Shown: piece after piece, positions 46,734-55,459 of the stretch
Layout of the letters: each line of letters starts with the position of its first letter
Position numbering within the stretch: position 1 is the stretch's first letter
NCBI GenBank assembly: GCA_902786465.1
Contig: CADACQ010000004.1
Location: 1-64,000, forward strand
Length of the DNA stretch: 64,000 bases
Direction of reading: 5' to 3'
Source of the DNA: an uncultured Eubacteriales bacterium
GTDB taxonomy: Bacteria; Bacillota; Clostridia; Christensenellales; CAG-138
Position numbers and translations under genes: made by a program
The notes under the pieces: generated by a model
Told to the model about the DNA's origin: nothing
What the model saw: only the letters and a program-made list of their open reading frames with translations
The model's database searches: none

Positions 46734-48092
46734 GTGAGGGACACGTTTCGCGGCGGTGTGCATCCCAGGGAACGCAAGGAACTGAGCAAGGAAGCATCGC
46801 TGCGCGTATTCGACGCCAAGGGGGAGATGGTCTTCCCTCTGGCCCAGCACATCGGCAAACCGGCCAAGGCCATTGTCAAGAAGGGCGATCCGGTGCTGGT
46901 GGGCCAGTGCATCGCAGAAGCGGACGGCTTCGTCTCCGCCAACGTCATTTCATCCTGCTCCGGCACGGTGAAGGCGGTGGAGAAGCGCCGCACCATCGCG
47001 GGCGTCCTGCAGGAGTGCGTCGTCATCGACAACGACGGCCAGTATATGGAGACCGGTACCTTTGGTGAGCGGCAGGACATCGCCGATATCACCAACCAGG
47101 AGATCCTGCGCCGGGTGGCGGCGGCGGGCATCACGGGCCTTGGCGGTGCGGGCTTCCCCACCCATGTGAAGCTGGCCCCCAAGGAGCCCCTGAAGATCAA
47201 GTACCTGATCGCCAACGGCGCCGAGTGCGAGCCCTACATCACCTGCAACGACCAGCTCATGCGGGGCTATGGGAAAGAGATCGTGGAGGGCATGGAGATC
47301 ATGCTCCGGCTCTTCCCCAACGCCGAGGGCGTCATCGCCATCGAAAACAACAAGCCCGAGGCCATCGCCGCCATGGAGATGGCCGTGAAGGGCCATCCTA
47401 GGATGCGGGTCCAGAAGCTTCGCACCAAGTATCCCCAGGGCGGCGAGCGCAGCCTCATCAGCGTCATCGCCGGGGTGGATTATCCCACCACCAAGCTCCC
47501 GGCGGACGTGGGCTGCATCGTGGATAACGTGGGCACCATCTACGCCGTGGGGCGGGCGGTCCTCTACAACGAGCCCCTGTTCCGGCACGTGATCACCGTC
47601 ACCGGCGAAGGCGTCAAAACCCCCTCCAACTTCATCGCCCGGGACGGCACCAGCTTCCAGGAGATGATCGAGGCGGCCGGCGGCCTGAAGGAGGGCGTCG
47701 AGCCCAAGAAGGTCATCTCCGGCGGCCCCATGATGGGCCTTTCCGTGAGCACCCTGGACGTGCCCATCACCAAGACCACCAACGCCATCACCGTGCTCCT
47801 TGATGACGAGGTGGAAGCGGCGGAGCTGAAGCTCACCACCTGCCTCCACTGCGGCCGCTGCACCACCGTGTGCCCCAACGGCCTCATGCCTCAGATGATG
47901 GCCGACGCCATCATCGCCGGGGACCTGGAGCGGTACGAGAAGAAGCTCTACGGTCTCGACTGCATCTTCTGCGGGTCCTGCACCTTCATCTGCCCGGCCA
48001 AGCGCCCCCTCACGCAGAACTTCAAGCAGACCAAGGCGGAGATCCTGGCCAAAAAGAGGGCGGCTCAGGCTGCCCAGGGGGGAGGGAAATAA
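46734..48092 (+). CDS. rnfC: Rnf complex subunit RnfC
   Basis: The 452-residue peripheral subunit binds NADH and two [4Fe-4S] clusters in the ferredoxin:NAD+ oxidoreductase that pumps ions. GGAGFPTHVKLAP and GAECEPYITCNDQLM belong to the flavin/NADH fold; the cluster motifs are CLHCGRCTTVCP and CIFCGSCTFICP. I choose the GTG at 46734 because AAAGGAGG lies 8 bases upstream and RGGVHPRERKELS is the family start; an ATG at 46710 precedes that ribosome site. Confidence 0.94.
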   Translation: MRDTFRGGVHPRERKELSKEASLRVFDAKGEMVFPLAQHIGKPAKAIVKKGDPVLVGQCIAEADGFVSANVISSCSGTVKAVEKRRTIAGVLQECVVIDNDGQYMETGTFGERQDIADITNQEILRRVAAAGITGLGGAGFPTHVKLAPKEPLKIKYLIANGAECEPYITCNDQLMRGYGKEIVEGMEIMLRLFPNAEGVIAIENNKPEAIAAMEMAVKGHPRMRVQKLRTKYPQGGERSLISVIAGVDYPTTKLPADVGCIVDNVGTIYAVGRAVLYNEPLFRHVITVTGEGVKTPSNFIARDGTSFQEMIEAAGGLKEGVEPKKVISGGPMMGLSVSTLDVPITKTTNAITVLLDDEVEAAELKLTTCLHCGRCTTVCPNGLMPQMMADAIIAGDLERYEKKLYGLDCIFCGSCTFICPAKRPLTQNFKQTKAEILAKKRAAQAAQGGGK

Positions 48093-48095
48093 GCC

Positions 48096-49682
48096 ATGAC
48101 ACTGAATCTATCCGCAAGCCCCCATGTACGGGATCGGTGGACAACCTCCTTCATCATGCACACCGTGCTCATCAGCCTCCTGCCGGCAGCGGCGGTGGGC
48201 GTGTTCGTGTACGGGTGGCATGCCCTGCTGGTCATCGTCGCCTCCATCGTGGCGGCGGTGGGCACGGAAGCCCTGTTCTGCCTGCTGAGCAAGAAGCCCC
48301 TGTCCATCGGTGACGGCAGCGCCGCCGTGACGGGCATGCTCCTCGCTTTGTCCCTGTCGCCCAGCACCCCGGTGATCTATCCCATCCTGGGTTCCATCTT
48401 CGCCATCTTCGTGGTGAAGTGCTGCTTCGGCGGTCTCGGCAAAAACTTCATCAACCCGGCCCTGGCCGGTCGGTGCTTCCTGCTTATCTCCTTCGGCACC
48501 GCCATGACCAAATTCCCGGCTCTGGACGGCGTCACGTCGGCCACGCCGTTGAAGGTCCTGTCCGACGCCATGGCGGCGGGCACCCGGCTGGACCTGGACG
48601 TGACCAGCATGTTCCTGGGCACGGCCAACGGCGTCATCGGCAGCTCCATCGTGGCGCTGCTCATCGGCGGTCTGGTGCTGTGGGGCCTCGACATCATTCA
48701 CGGGGAGATCTGCTTCTCCGTGCTTGGCGCCTTCACCCTGGTCATGGGCCTCTTCGGCGGCCGGGGCTTTGAGCCCACCTACCTGGCGGCGCAGCTCTGC
48801 GGCGGCGGCGTGGTCATGGGCGCCTTCTTCATGGCCACGGACTACACCACCTCCCCTGTGAGCCGGCTCGGGCAGGCGGTCTACGGCTGCCTCATCGGCG
48901 TGCTGGGGGCCCTGTTCCGGATCCTGGGCAAGGTGGACTACTTCAGCTACTCCGTGATCATCGCGAACCTGTTCACGCCCCTCATCGATATGTACATCAT
49001 CCCCAAGCCCTACGCCTATCGCAAGAAGGCCATCCGGGCGGCCAGCGGCGTGGAGCTCCCGCCTCTCAGGCAGCGGATCCCCAAGCCGGTCATCGCCCTC
49101 GCTCTCATCACCCTGATCGCGGGCGTGGCCCTCTCCGGCGTCTACTCCATGACCAAGGAGACCATCGAACAGCACGAGGCGGACGCCAAGGCCGCCGCCT
49201 ACGGATCGGTGGTGCCGGCTGCGGAGAACTTTGAGCGGGACGAGGCTGCCGACGCGGCCATCGCGGCCCTGAACGGCCAGGTCTACGGCACCAAGTTCGG
49301 CAAGGCCTACGTCAACGAGGCCTTCGTGGCCAAGGACGCCGCGGGCAACGTGGTGGGCTACGCGCTGAGCGTCACCAGCGGCGACGGCTACGACGGAGAC
49401 ATCACCCTGTCCTTGGGCCTCGACCCCGAGGGCAAGGTGCTGGGCATCGCCTTCACCACCCTGAACGAGACTCCGGGCATGGGCATGCTGGCCAAGGAGC
49501 CTGCCTTCACGGATCAGTTCGTGGGCAAGGCCGTGAACCAGTTCGTCCACAACAAAGGCGGCGTCTCCGGGGACAACGCCATAGACGCCATCTCCGGCGC
49601 GTCCACCACCTCCGGGGCCGTGGTCAACGCGGTGAACGCGGGTCTCGACTTCTTCCACAGCGTCATGCAGGGAGGAAACTGA
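48096..49682 (+). CDS. Fused Rnf subunits RnfD and RnfG
   Basis: The 528-residue protein joins two normally separate subunits without a stop. Residues 1 to about 310 are RnfD, a multi-helix membrane protein with the flavinylation site GVTSAT (Thr150). Residues from about 328 are RnfG: one membrane helix, then an extracytoplasmic FMN-binding domain ending in ISGASTTSGAVV. In most RnfG proteins the FMN-bearing residue is threonine (SGAT); here the aligned residue is Ser503, with Thr504 next to it. The gene starts 3 bases after rnfC. Confidence 0.92.
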   Translation: MTLNLSASPHVRDRWTTSFIMHTVLISLLPAAAVGVFVYGWHALLVIVASIVAAVGTEALFCLLSKKPLSIGDGSAAVTGMLLALSLSPSTPVIYPILGSIFAIFVVKCCFGGLGKNFINPALAGRCFLLISFGTAMTKFPALDGVTSATPLKVLSDAMAAGTRLDLDVTSMFLGTANGVIGSSIVALLIGGLVLWGLDIIHGEICFSVLGAFTLVMGLFGGRGFEPTYLAAQLCGGGVVMGAFFMATDYTTSPVSRLGQAVYGCLIGVLGALFRILGKVDYFSYSVIIANLFTPLIDMYIIPKPYAYRKKAIRAASGVELPPLRQRIPKPVIALALITLIAGVALSGVYSMTKETIEQHEADAKAAAYGSVVPAAENFERDEAADAAIAALNGQVYGTKFGKAYVNEAFVAKDAAGNVVGYALSVTSGDGYDGDITLSLGLDPEGKVLGIAFTTLNETPGMGMLAKEPAFTDQFVGKAVNQFVHNKGGVSGDNAIDAISGASTTSGAVVNAVNAGLDFFHSVMQGGN

Positions 49683-49683
49683 T

Positions 49684-50367
49684 ATGAACAAATATACGGA
49701 ACGGCTGTACAACGGCCTTATCAAGGAGAACCCCACCCTGGTGCTCATGCTGGGCATGTGCCCCACCCTGGCGGTGTCCAAGTTCGCCATGAACGGCATC
49801 TATATGGGCCTGTCCACCACGGCGGTGCTGGTGTTCTCCAACCTGATCATCTCCCTCCTTCGGCGGGTGATCCCCAACGAGGTCCGGCTCCCGGCCTACA
49901 TCGTGATCGTGGCTTCCCTGGTGACGGTGACGGAGCTGCTCATCAAGGCGTATCTGCCGGCGGCGGACGAGGCCCTGGGCCTGTACATCCCGCTGATCGT
50001 GGTGAACTGCATCATCCTGGGCCGGGCGGAGGCCTACGCCAACAAGAACGAACCGGGCCTCGCCATCATGGACGGTATCGGCATGGGCCTTGGCTTCACC
50101 GTGGCCCTGACGCTGGCGGGCATCGTCCGCGAGCTGCTGGGGCAGGGGACCGTCTTCGGCGCCCAGGTGCTGCCGGAGAGCGTTCCTCCCGTGGCCATCT
50201 TCGGCCAGGCGCCCGGCGCGTTCCTGGTCATCGCCCTGTTCATCGCCATCATGAACGCCATCGGCATCAAGACCCGTCAGAAGCAGCTGGTGGAGAACGA
50301 CGGCTGCAGCGGCAACTGCGCCGCCTGCGCCATGAGCTGTGACGACAGGAAGGAGGAAGCCAAATGA
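49684..50367 (+). CDS. rnfE: Rnf complex subunit RnfE
   Basis: The 227-residue membrane subunit has six hydrophobic helices and the conserved ENPTLVLMLGMCPTLAVS near the start; the cysteine there helps hold an intramembrane iron-sulfur centre with RnfA. The C-terminal tail carries four extra cysteines, C208-x3-C212-x2-C215-x3-C219, that could bind metal. Its stop overlaps the rnfA start (ATGA). Confidence 0.93.
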   Translation: MNKYTERLYNGLIKENPTLVLMLGMCPTLAVSKFAMNGIYMGLSTTAVLVFSNLIISLLRRVIPNEVRLPAYIVIVASLVTVTELLIKAYLPAADEALGLYIPLIVVNCIILGRAEAYANKNEPGLAIMDGIGMGLGFTVALTLAGIVRELLGQGTVFGAQVLPESVPPVAIFGQAPGAFLVIALFIAIMNAIGIKTRQKQLVENDGCSGNCAACAMSCDDRKEEAK

Positions 50368-50942
50368 AATCCCTGCTTCTCATCCTCATCAGCGGCGCGC
50401 TGATCAACAACGTGGTGCTGAACCAGTTCTTGGGCATCTGCTCCTTCCTGGGCGTGTCCAAACAGATGAAGGCCTCGGCCAGTCTGGGCGTGGCGGTCAT
50501 CTTCGTCATCACCATCGCCTCGGCGGTGGCGAGCCTCCTGTATACCTACGTGCTCCAGCCCTTCGGCCTGGACTTCATGAAGACCATCGTCTTCATCCTG
50601 GTCATCGCGGCCCTGGTGCAGATCGTGGAGATGTTCCTCAAGAAGACCTCTCCCGCCGTCTATAAGTCCCTGGGCATCTTCCTGCCCCTCATCACCACCA
50701 ACTGCGCCGTGCTGGGCGTGGCCATCGACAACGTGAAGGCGGAGTACACCTTCGTGGAGAGCGTGGTCTCCGGCTTTGGCGTGGCAGTGGGCTTCACGAT
50801 CGCCATCGTGCTCCTCGCTGGCATCCGGTCCCGCATCCGGGAGGAGGACCTGCCCGCGCCCCTTCGCGGCGCGCCCATCGTGCTCATCTCGGCGGCGCTC
50901 ATGTCCATCGCGTTCATGGGCTTCTCCAAGCTGTCGTTCTGA
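50364..50942 (+). CDS. rnfA: Rnf complex subunit RnfA
   Basis: The 192-residue membrane subunit pairs with RnfE in the ion-translocating core. NNVVLNQFLGICSFLGVS and ITTNCAVLGVAI contain the conserved cysteines of the membrane iron-sulfur site. It is coupled to rnfE and followed by rnfB after 15 bases. Confidence 0.95.
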   Translation: MKSLLLILISGALINNVVLNQFLGICSFLGVSKQMKASASLGVAVIFVITIASAVASLLYTYVLQPFGLDFMKTIVFILVIAALVQIVEMFLKKTSPAVYKSLGIFLPLITTNCAVLGVAIDNVKAEYTFVESVVSGFGVAVGFTIAIVLLAGIRSRIREEDLPAPLRGAPIVLISAALMSIAFMGFSKLSF

Positions 50943-50957
50943 GGGAGGTAAGAGCGT

Positions 50958-51752
50958 ATGATCATTCTCATAACGACGATCATGATCGTGGTCATCGGCA
51001 TCGTGGTGGGCGCCGGCCTGGTCTTCGCGGGCAAGAAGTTCTTCGTACCCGTGGACGAGCGGGAAGCGGCCGTGCGGGAGGTCCTGCCCGGCAACAACTG
51101 CGGCGCCTGCGGCTTTGCAGGCTGTGACGCCATGGCGGCGGCCATCGTGGCCGGAGACGCGCCGGTGAACGGCTGCCCTGTGGGCGGTGCGCCCGTGGCC
51201 GAGAAGATCGGCGGGATCATGGGCAAGGACGCTCAGATCCTGGAGCGGCAGGTGGCTTTCGTCCGCTGCAAGGGCACCTGCGCCAACACGAAGAAGCAGG
51301 GCAACTACGTGGGCGTCACCGACTGCCGGACGGCGGCCTTTTCCGGCGTCAACGTGGGCGAGTGCGACTACGGCTGCATGGGCCTCGGCTCCTGCGTGAA
51401 CGTGTGCCCCCAGCACGCCATCACCCTGGTGGACGGCGTGGCTCAGGTGGACCCCCGTAAGTGTGTGGCCTGCGGCCTGTGCGTGAAGGCCTGCCCCAAG
51501 GGCCTGATCGAGCTCATCCCGGAATCGAAGCATGTGGTGGTCCAGTGCCGGAACAAGGACAAGGGATCCCTGGTCAAGAAGGTCTGCTCCGCCGGCTGCA
51601 TCGGCTGCACCCTGTGCGTGAAGCAGTGCGAACACGACGCCATCCACATGGAAGGGAACGTGGCCAAGATCAATTACGAGAACTGTACCCAGTGCGGCAA
51701 GTGCGCCGAGAAGTGCCCCAGCAAGGTCATCACCCGGCCGCTGGCGCAATAA
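50958..51752 (+). CDS. rnfB: Rnf complex subunit RnfB
   Basis: The 264-residue subunit takes electrons from ferredoxin. One N-terminal membrane helix is followed by the cluster motif NNCGACGFAGCDAM and a series of ferredoxin-type motifs (CNVCP-like CVNVCP, CVACGLCVKACP, CIGCTLCVKQC, CTQCGKCAEKCP). GAGGGAGG precedes the ATG. It completes an rnfC-D/G-E-A-B order, the usual rnfCDGEAB layout. Confidence 0.95.
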   Translation: MIILITTIMIVVIGIVVGAGLVFAGKKFFVPVDEREAAVREVLPGNNCGACGFAGCDAMAAAIVAGDAPVNGCPVGGAPVAEKIGGIMGKDAQILERQVAFVRCKGTCANTKKQGNYVGVTDCRTAAFSGVNVGECDYGCMGLGSCVNVCPQHAITLVDGVAQVDPRKCVACGLCVKACPKGLIELIPESKHVVVQCRNKDKGSLVKKVCSAGCIGCTLCVKQCEHDAIHMEGNVAKINYENCTQCGKCAEKCPSKVITRPLAQ

Positions 51753-51764
51753 GGAGGGCATAGC

Positions 51765-53024
51765 ATGGAGAAGAGAAATCAAGCGGCAAAGCTGCTCATC
51801 GGCCTGGTCATCATCATTCTGGCGGTGCTGCTGCTGGGCGGCGTCGTGGGCGGAAAGAACCTGGTGTTCCGCTTGGGACGCACCACGCCCCTGACCCGTG
51901 ACGATATCAGCTACAAGACCGTGGCCGCACCGGCAGCTTCCAGCAAGGACGGCACCATCAACGCTGCCGACTGGGCGGCCGCCTATCCTGAGATCGTGGC
52001 CACCATGGGCGACAACAAGAAGAACAGCTACATCGTGGACTATCTCGATCAGGACCCCTACCTGAAGAACATCTACGAGGGCTTCGGCTTCGCCAAGGAG
52101 TACGGCTCCGCCCGCGGGCATGAGTACACGTTGGAGGACGTGGCCCATACCGCCCGGCCCCATCCCCTGGCCAACTGCCTGACCTGCAAGACCCCCAACT
52201 TCGCGAAGCTGGTCAACGACCAGGGCGTCAGCGCCTACAAGATCCCCTTCGACGAGGCTATGGCCATGATGGAGGAGAACGTCAGCTGCTACACCTGCCA
52301 CGGCAACGAGGCGGGCGAAAAGGGCAAGCTGGTGGTGACCCACAGCTACGTGACCAAGGCCCTGGGCGCCAACGCGGAGAAGATCGATCCCCAGTGCCAT
52401 ATCGAGTACTACTTCACGCCGGCGGACAAGGAGACCATGATGCCCTACAGCAGCGTGGAGGAGATGACCCCCGAGGCGATCCTGGCCTATTACGACGCCA
52501 TGGACTTTGCCGACTGGACCCAGGAGAGCACCGGCGCGAAGCTGTTGAAGGCCCAGCATCCGGAGTTCGAGACCTTCCTCTCCGGCAAGCACGCCAAGCT
52601 CCTGAACTGCGCCGACTGCCATATGCCCCTGGAGGAGGCGGAGGACGGGACCGTCTACCACAGCCATCTGCTGGTGAGCCCCCTGGAGAACGAGACGCTG
52701 CTTGAGAGCTGCGCCACCTGCCACAAGGATACGGATATGGTGAACATGGTCCATCGGCTCCAGGAGCGGGTCACCACCCGGGAGACCGAGGTGGGGAACG
52801 CGCTTTCCGCCTTTAAGGATGCCCTGGCTGCGGCTGTGAAGGCCGGAGATATGGGTGAGGAGGAGCTGGCTGCGGTGCAGAAGCTGTATCGAGAGGCCCA
52901 GTGGTTCTTCGACTTCTGCTATGTGGAAAACGCCGAGGGCGCCCATAACTCCGAGTTGGCGTTTAGGTGCCTGGACACCGCCGAGCAGCGGATCAACGAG
53001 GGCATGGCGCTGTTAGGGAAATAA
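51765..53024 (+). CDS. nrfA: Cytochrome c nitrite reductase (ammonia-forming), NrfA type
   Basis: The 419-residue enzyme reduces nitrite to ammonium with five hemes outside the membrane; an N-terminal helix (about 10-28) exports or anchors it. The catalytic heme site has lysine: CLTCK (138-142). Other sites are CYTCH (175-179), CADCH (282-286) and CATCH (316-320). The middle site, normally CxQCHVEYYF, reads DPQCHIEYYF (208-217), so its first cysteine is Asp208. AAGGAGG precedes the ATG, 12 bases after rnfB, so it belongs to the rnf operon. No nrfH partner is present; the electron donor is unclear. Confidence 0.88.
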   Translation: MEKRNQAAKLLIGLVIIILAVLLLGGVVGGKNLVFRLGRTTPLTRDDISYKTVAAPAASSKDGTINAADWAAAYPEIVATMGDNKKNSYIVDYLDQDPYLKNIYEGFGFAKEYGSARGHEYTLEDVAHTARPHPLANCLTCKTPNFAKLVNDQGVSAYKIPFDEAMAMMEENVSCYTCHGNEAGEKGKLVVTHSYVTKALGANAEKIDPQCHIEYYFTPADKETMMPYSSVEEMTPEAILAYYDAMDFADWTQESTGAKLLKAQHPEFETFLSGKHAKLLNCADCHMPLEEAEDGTVYHSHLLVSPLENETLLESCATCHKDTDMVNMVHRLQERVTTRETEVGNALSAFKDALAAAVKAGDMGEEELAAVQKLYREAQWFFDFCYVENAEGAHNSELAFRCLDTAEQRINEGMALLGK

Positions 53025-53056
53025 GGGTTGTTTTAAAGCGGCGGAGAAGTTTTTCT

Positions 53057-53192
53057 TTGCCGCTTTTTCTCTTTATACAAAGAGAAAAAGCGGCGCAAAA
53101 AGAGAAACTCAAGAAGGGTTCATAGTCCTTGCACATGAACAGCCCCCTTCTCAAAGTTCTTTTTGGTTTTTTTTCTTTCAAGAAAAAGAACG
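53057..53192 (+). repeat. Composite palindromic repeat R3
   Basis: CCGCTTTTTCTCTTT (53060-53074) faces AAAGAGAAAAAGCGG (53079-53093), then AAAAAGAGAAAC. A second and third hairpin follow: AAGAAGGG with CCCTTCT, and GTTCTTTTT (53156-53164) with AAAAAGAAC (53183-53191). The same three-part plan occurs at 55325-55459, on the far side of ccs1-ccsA. Confidence 0.6.
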
Positions 53193-53211
53193 AAGTTTAC
53201 AATAATTCCTT

Positions 53212-54501
53212 ATGAAAAAACTACTCAAATTCCTATCCTCCATGGGCTTCGCCATCACGCTGCTGATGGTGCTGGCGGCCGCCTGCGTGGTGGCCAGCTT
53301 CGTGACCCAGGGCCAAAGCGCGGCGTGGTACGCCCAGATCTACGGCGAGGGCACGGCGAAGCTGATCGTGGGGTTGGGCCTCGACGACGCGTTCCACAGC
53401 TGGTGGTTCTTGACCTTGACCGCCTTCCTCTGCGGGAACCTGCTCCTCTGCAACCTGACCCGCCTAAAGCCCCTGATCGCCCGTTCGAAGCGGGAGGCGG
53501 ACCCGTCCGCCGCCCTGTCCGGCCCTGCGGACGCCGCATGCGAGAACTTGGCCGACCCCCTGCCCCTGTTTGAAAGGCTCCGGCTCCCCAAGCCCAAGGT
53601 CTGTGAGATCGAGGGCAAGAAGGTCCTGTTCTCCGGCAGGAACCGGCTGGGCCTCTGGGGACCCTGGGTGTGCCACCTGGGCATCCTGCTGCTGATCCTG
53701 GGCTTCACCCTGGGCCAGATCACCCACCGGGAATACACGGTCTACGGCGTCCCCGGCGACACCAAGCCCATCGGGGATACGGGCTACTACCTGACCATCG
53801 ACGATTTTGAGGTCCAGCTCCGGGAGGACGACACCGTGGCCCAGTACGTGGCGGACGTCACCATCTTCCGGGCCCCCCAGGGCTCCACCACCGTCCCGGA
53901 CAGCATGTCCGACACCGTGTCCGTGAACCATCCCGCCCGGCTCTACGGCTTCAAGGTCTACCAGAACTCCACGGGCTATGCCGCCCGGATCACTGTGGAC
54001 GAGGAAGGGACCCCGCTGCAGACGGCGGTGGTCTGCGCCGGGGAGGGCGTTGAGATCGCCGACGCCCCGGGCCTGCGGGTGTACCTGAACGCCTTCTACC
54101 CGGACTTCTACCTGCAGCCCGGCGTGGGGCCCATGACCCTGTCCGGCCGCATGAACAACCCGGCCTACCTCTATTCCATCACCTACCGGGACAGCATGGT
54201 GGGCATGAACTACTGGCAGGAGGCGGACGGGCCCATCACCGTCAACGACTACAGCATCACCTTCTCGGAGCCTCAGAGCTACACCCTGCTGCAGGTGAAG
54301 ACGGACCGGTTCCAAGGCCTGGCGCTCCTCGGGGGCCTCGTCACCCTGCTGGGCCTGATCCTCGCGTTCTACCTGCTGCCCGCCAAAGCTTGGGCGGTGG
54401 CGGACGAGGCGGGGACCTGGACGGTCTACGGCCAGAGCCGCAAGGGCGGGGCCCTGTTCCGGGAGGCCTTCGAACGTGCTGTGAAAGGAGAGAAACTATG
54501 A
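53212..54501 (+). CDS. Cytochrome c biogenesis protein Ccs1/ResB
   Basis: The 429-residue membrane protein belongs to system II cytochrome c maturation, which passes heme across the membrane and attaches it to CxxCH motifs. The N-terminal FLSSMGFAITLLMVLAAACV and the WWFLTLTAFLCGNLLLCNL helix are typical, followed by a large extracytoplasmic domain and a final helix near 380-400. The ATG lacks a clear ribosome site. It presumably serves the NrfA hemes. Its stop overlaps the next start (ATGA). Confidence 0.9.
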   Translation: MKKLLKFLSSMGFAITLLMVLAAACVVASFVTQGQSAAWYAQIYGEGTAKLIVGLGLDDAFHSWWFLTLTAFLCGNLLLCNLTRLKPLIARSKREADPSAALSGPADAACENLADPLPLFERLRLPKPKVCEIEGKKVLFSGRNRLGLWGPWVCHLGILLLILGFTLGQITHREYTVYGVPGDTKPIGDTGYYLTIDDFEVQLREDDTVAQYVADVTIFRAPQGSTTVPDSMSDTVSVNHPARLYGFKVYQNSTGYAARITVDEEGTPLQTAVVCAGEGVEIADAPGLRVYLNAFYPDFYLQPGVGPMTLSGRMNNPAYLYSITYRDSMVGMNYWQEADGPITVNDYSITFSEPQSYTLLQVKTDRFQGLALLGGLVTLLGLILAFYLLPAKAWAVADEAGTWTVYGQSRKGGALFREAFERAVKGEKL

Positions 54502-55316
54502 CGTTGCCCCTGGAAAACATCCTCTTTTACGGGGTCCTGGGCCTGTACTTCGGGGCCATGATCCTCTACTTCCTGTTCGTGGCCATAAAAAAGGAGGCCC
54601 TGGGCAAGGGCGCCACGGCGGTCCAGGTCCTGGGCCTTCTGGTGCACACGGCGGCCATCGTCCTCAGAGGCCTGGCGGCGGGGCGGCTGCCCCTGACCAA
54701 CCAGTACGAGTTCGCCTCCGCCTTCGCCTGGGGGCTGTGCCTGGTGAGCCTCGTGTTCATCTTCCGGTTCAAGTTCACCCTCCTGGGCGCCTTCGCCGCG
54801 CCGGTGACCTTCATCATCATCGGCTACGCGGCCCTGCAAAGCAAGGAGATCCGGTCCCTCATGCCCGCCCTTCAATCCAACTGGCTGGGGTTCCACGTGT
54901 CCACGGCCATCATCGCCTACGGAGCCTTCGGCGTCTCCTGCGTGCTGGGGATCATCTTCCTGCTGCGGGACAGGATGAAGGAGAGCGGCTTCTTGGACCA
55001 GCACATCCCCAGCCGGGAGAAGCTGGACATGCTGAGCTATCGGAGCGTGGCCCTGGGGCTGCTGTTCCTCACCTTCACCATCATCACCGGCGCCATCTGG
55101 GCCGAGCGGGCCTGGGGCAGCTACTGGTCCTGGGACCCCAAGGAGACCTGGTCGCTGGTGACCTGGCTGGTCTACGCCACGTACCTCCATCTGCGCATCC
55201 GTCGGGGCTGGCAGGGCAAGTCCGCCGCCATCTTCGCCGTGGCGGGCTTCGTCTGCGTGATATTCACCTACATCGGCGTGAACACTCTGCTGCCGGGAGT
55301 GCATAGCTATAAATAG
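54498..55316 (+). CDS. Cytochrome c biogenesis protein CcsA/ResC
   Basis: The 272-residue, roughly eight-helix protein contains the heme-handling tryptophan motif WGSYWSWDPKETW (about residues 210-222) with flanking histidines. I choose the ATG at 54498, overlapping the ccs1 stop, because the longer frame merely reads ccs1 sequence out of phase. With Ccs1 it forms the complete system II heme lyase. Confidence 0.93.
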   Translation: MTLPLENILFYGVLGLYFGAMILYFLFVAIKKEALGKGATAVQVLGLLVHTAAIVLRGLAAGRLPLTNQYEFASAFAWGLCLVSLVFIFRFKFTLLGAFAAPVTFIIIGYAALQSKEIRSLMPALQSNWLGFHVSTAIIAYGAFGVSCVLGIIFLLRDRMKESGFLDQHIPSREKLDMLSYRSVALGLLFLTFTIITGAIWAERAWGSYWSWDPKETWSLVTWLVYATYLHLRIRRGWQGKSAAIFAVAGFVCVIFTYIGVNTLLPGVHSYK

Positions 55317-55324
55317 TTTTCGGT

Positions 55325-55459
55325 TTGCCGCTTTTTCTTTTCGGTGAAAAGAAAAAGCGGCGCAAAAAGAAAAGCTTAAGAAGGTAATGGGTGTTACCGC
55401 TTAAGCTTTTTTGCTTCTTAAAGTTCTTTGGGTACACCCTTTCTTTCAAGAAAGGGTGC
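55325..55459 (+). repeat. Composite palindromic repeat R4
   Basis: CCGCTTTTTCTTTTC (55328-55342) faces GAAAAGAAAAAGCGG (55346-55360), then AAAAAGAAAAGCTTAAG. CTTAAGAAGG with CTTCTTAAAG and the palindrome CACCCTTTCTT/AAGAAAGGGTG (55435-55458) follow; the last overlaps the stop codon of the next minus-strand gene. Confidence 0.65.

Noticed and set aside
50277..52946. Minus-strand open frame of 889 codons opposite rnfA, rnfB and nrfA
   Set aside because: Same antisense artefact; the plus strand carries complete, motif-rich genes with ribosome sites.
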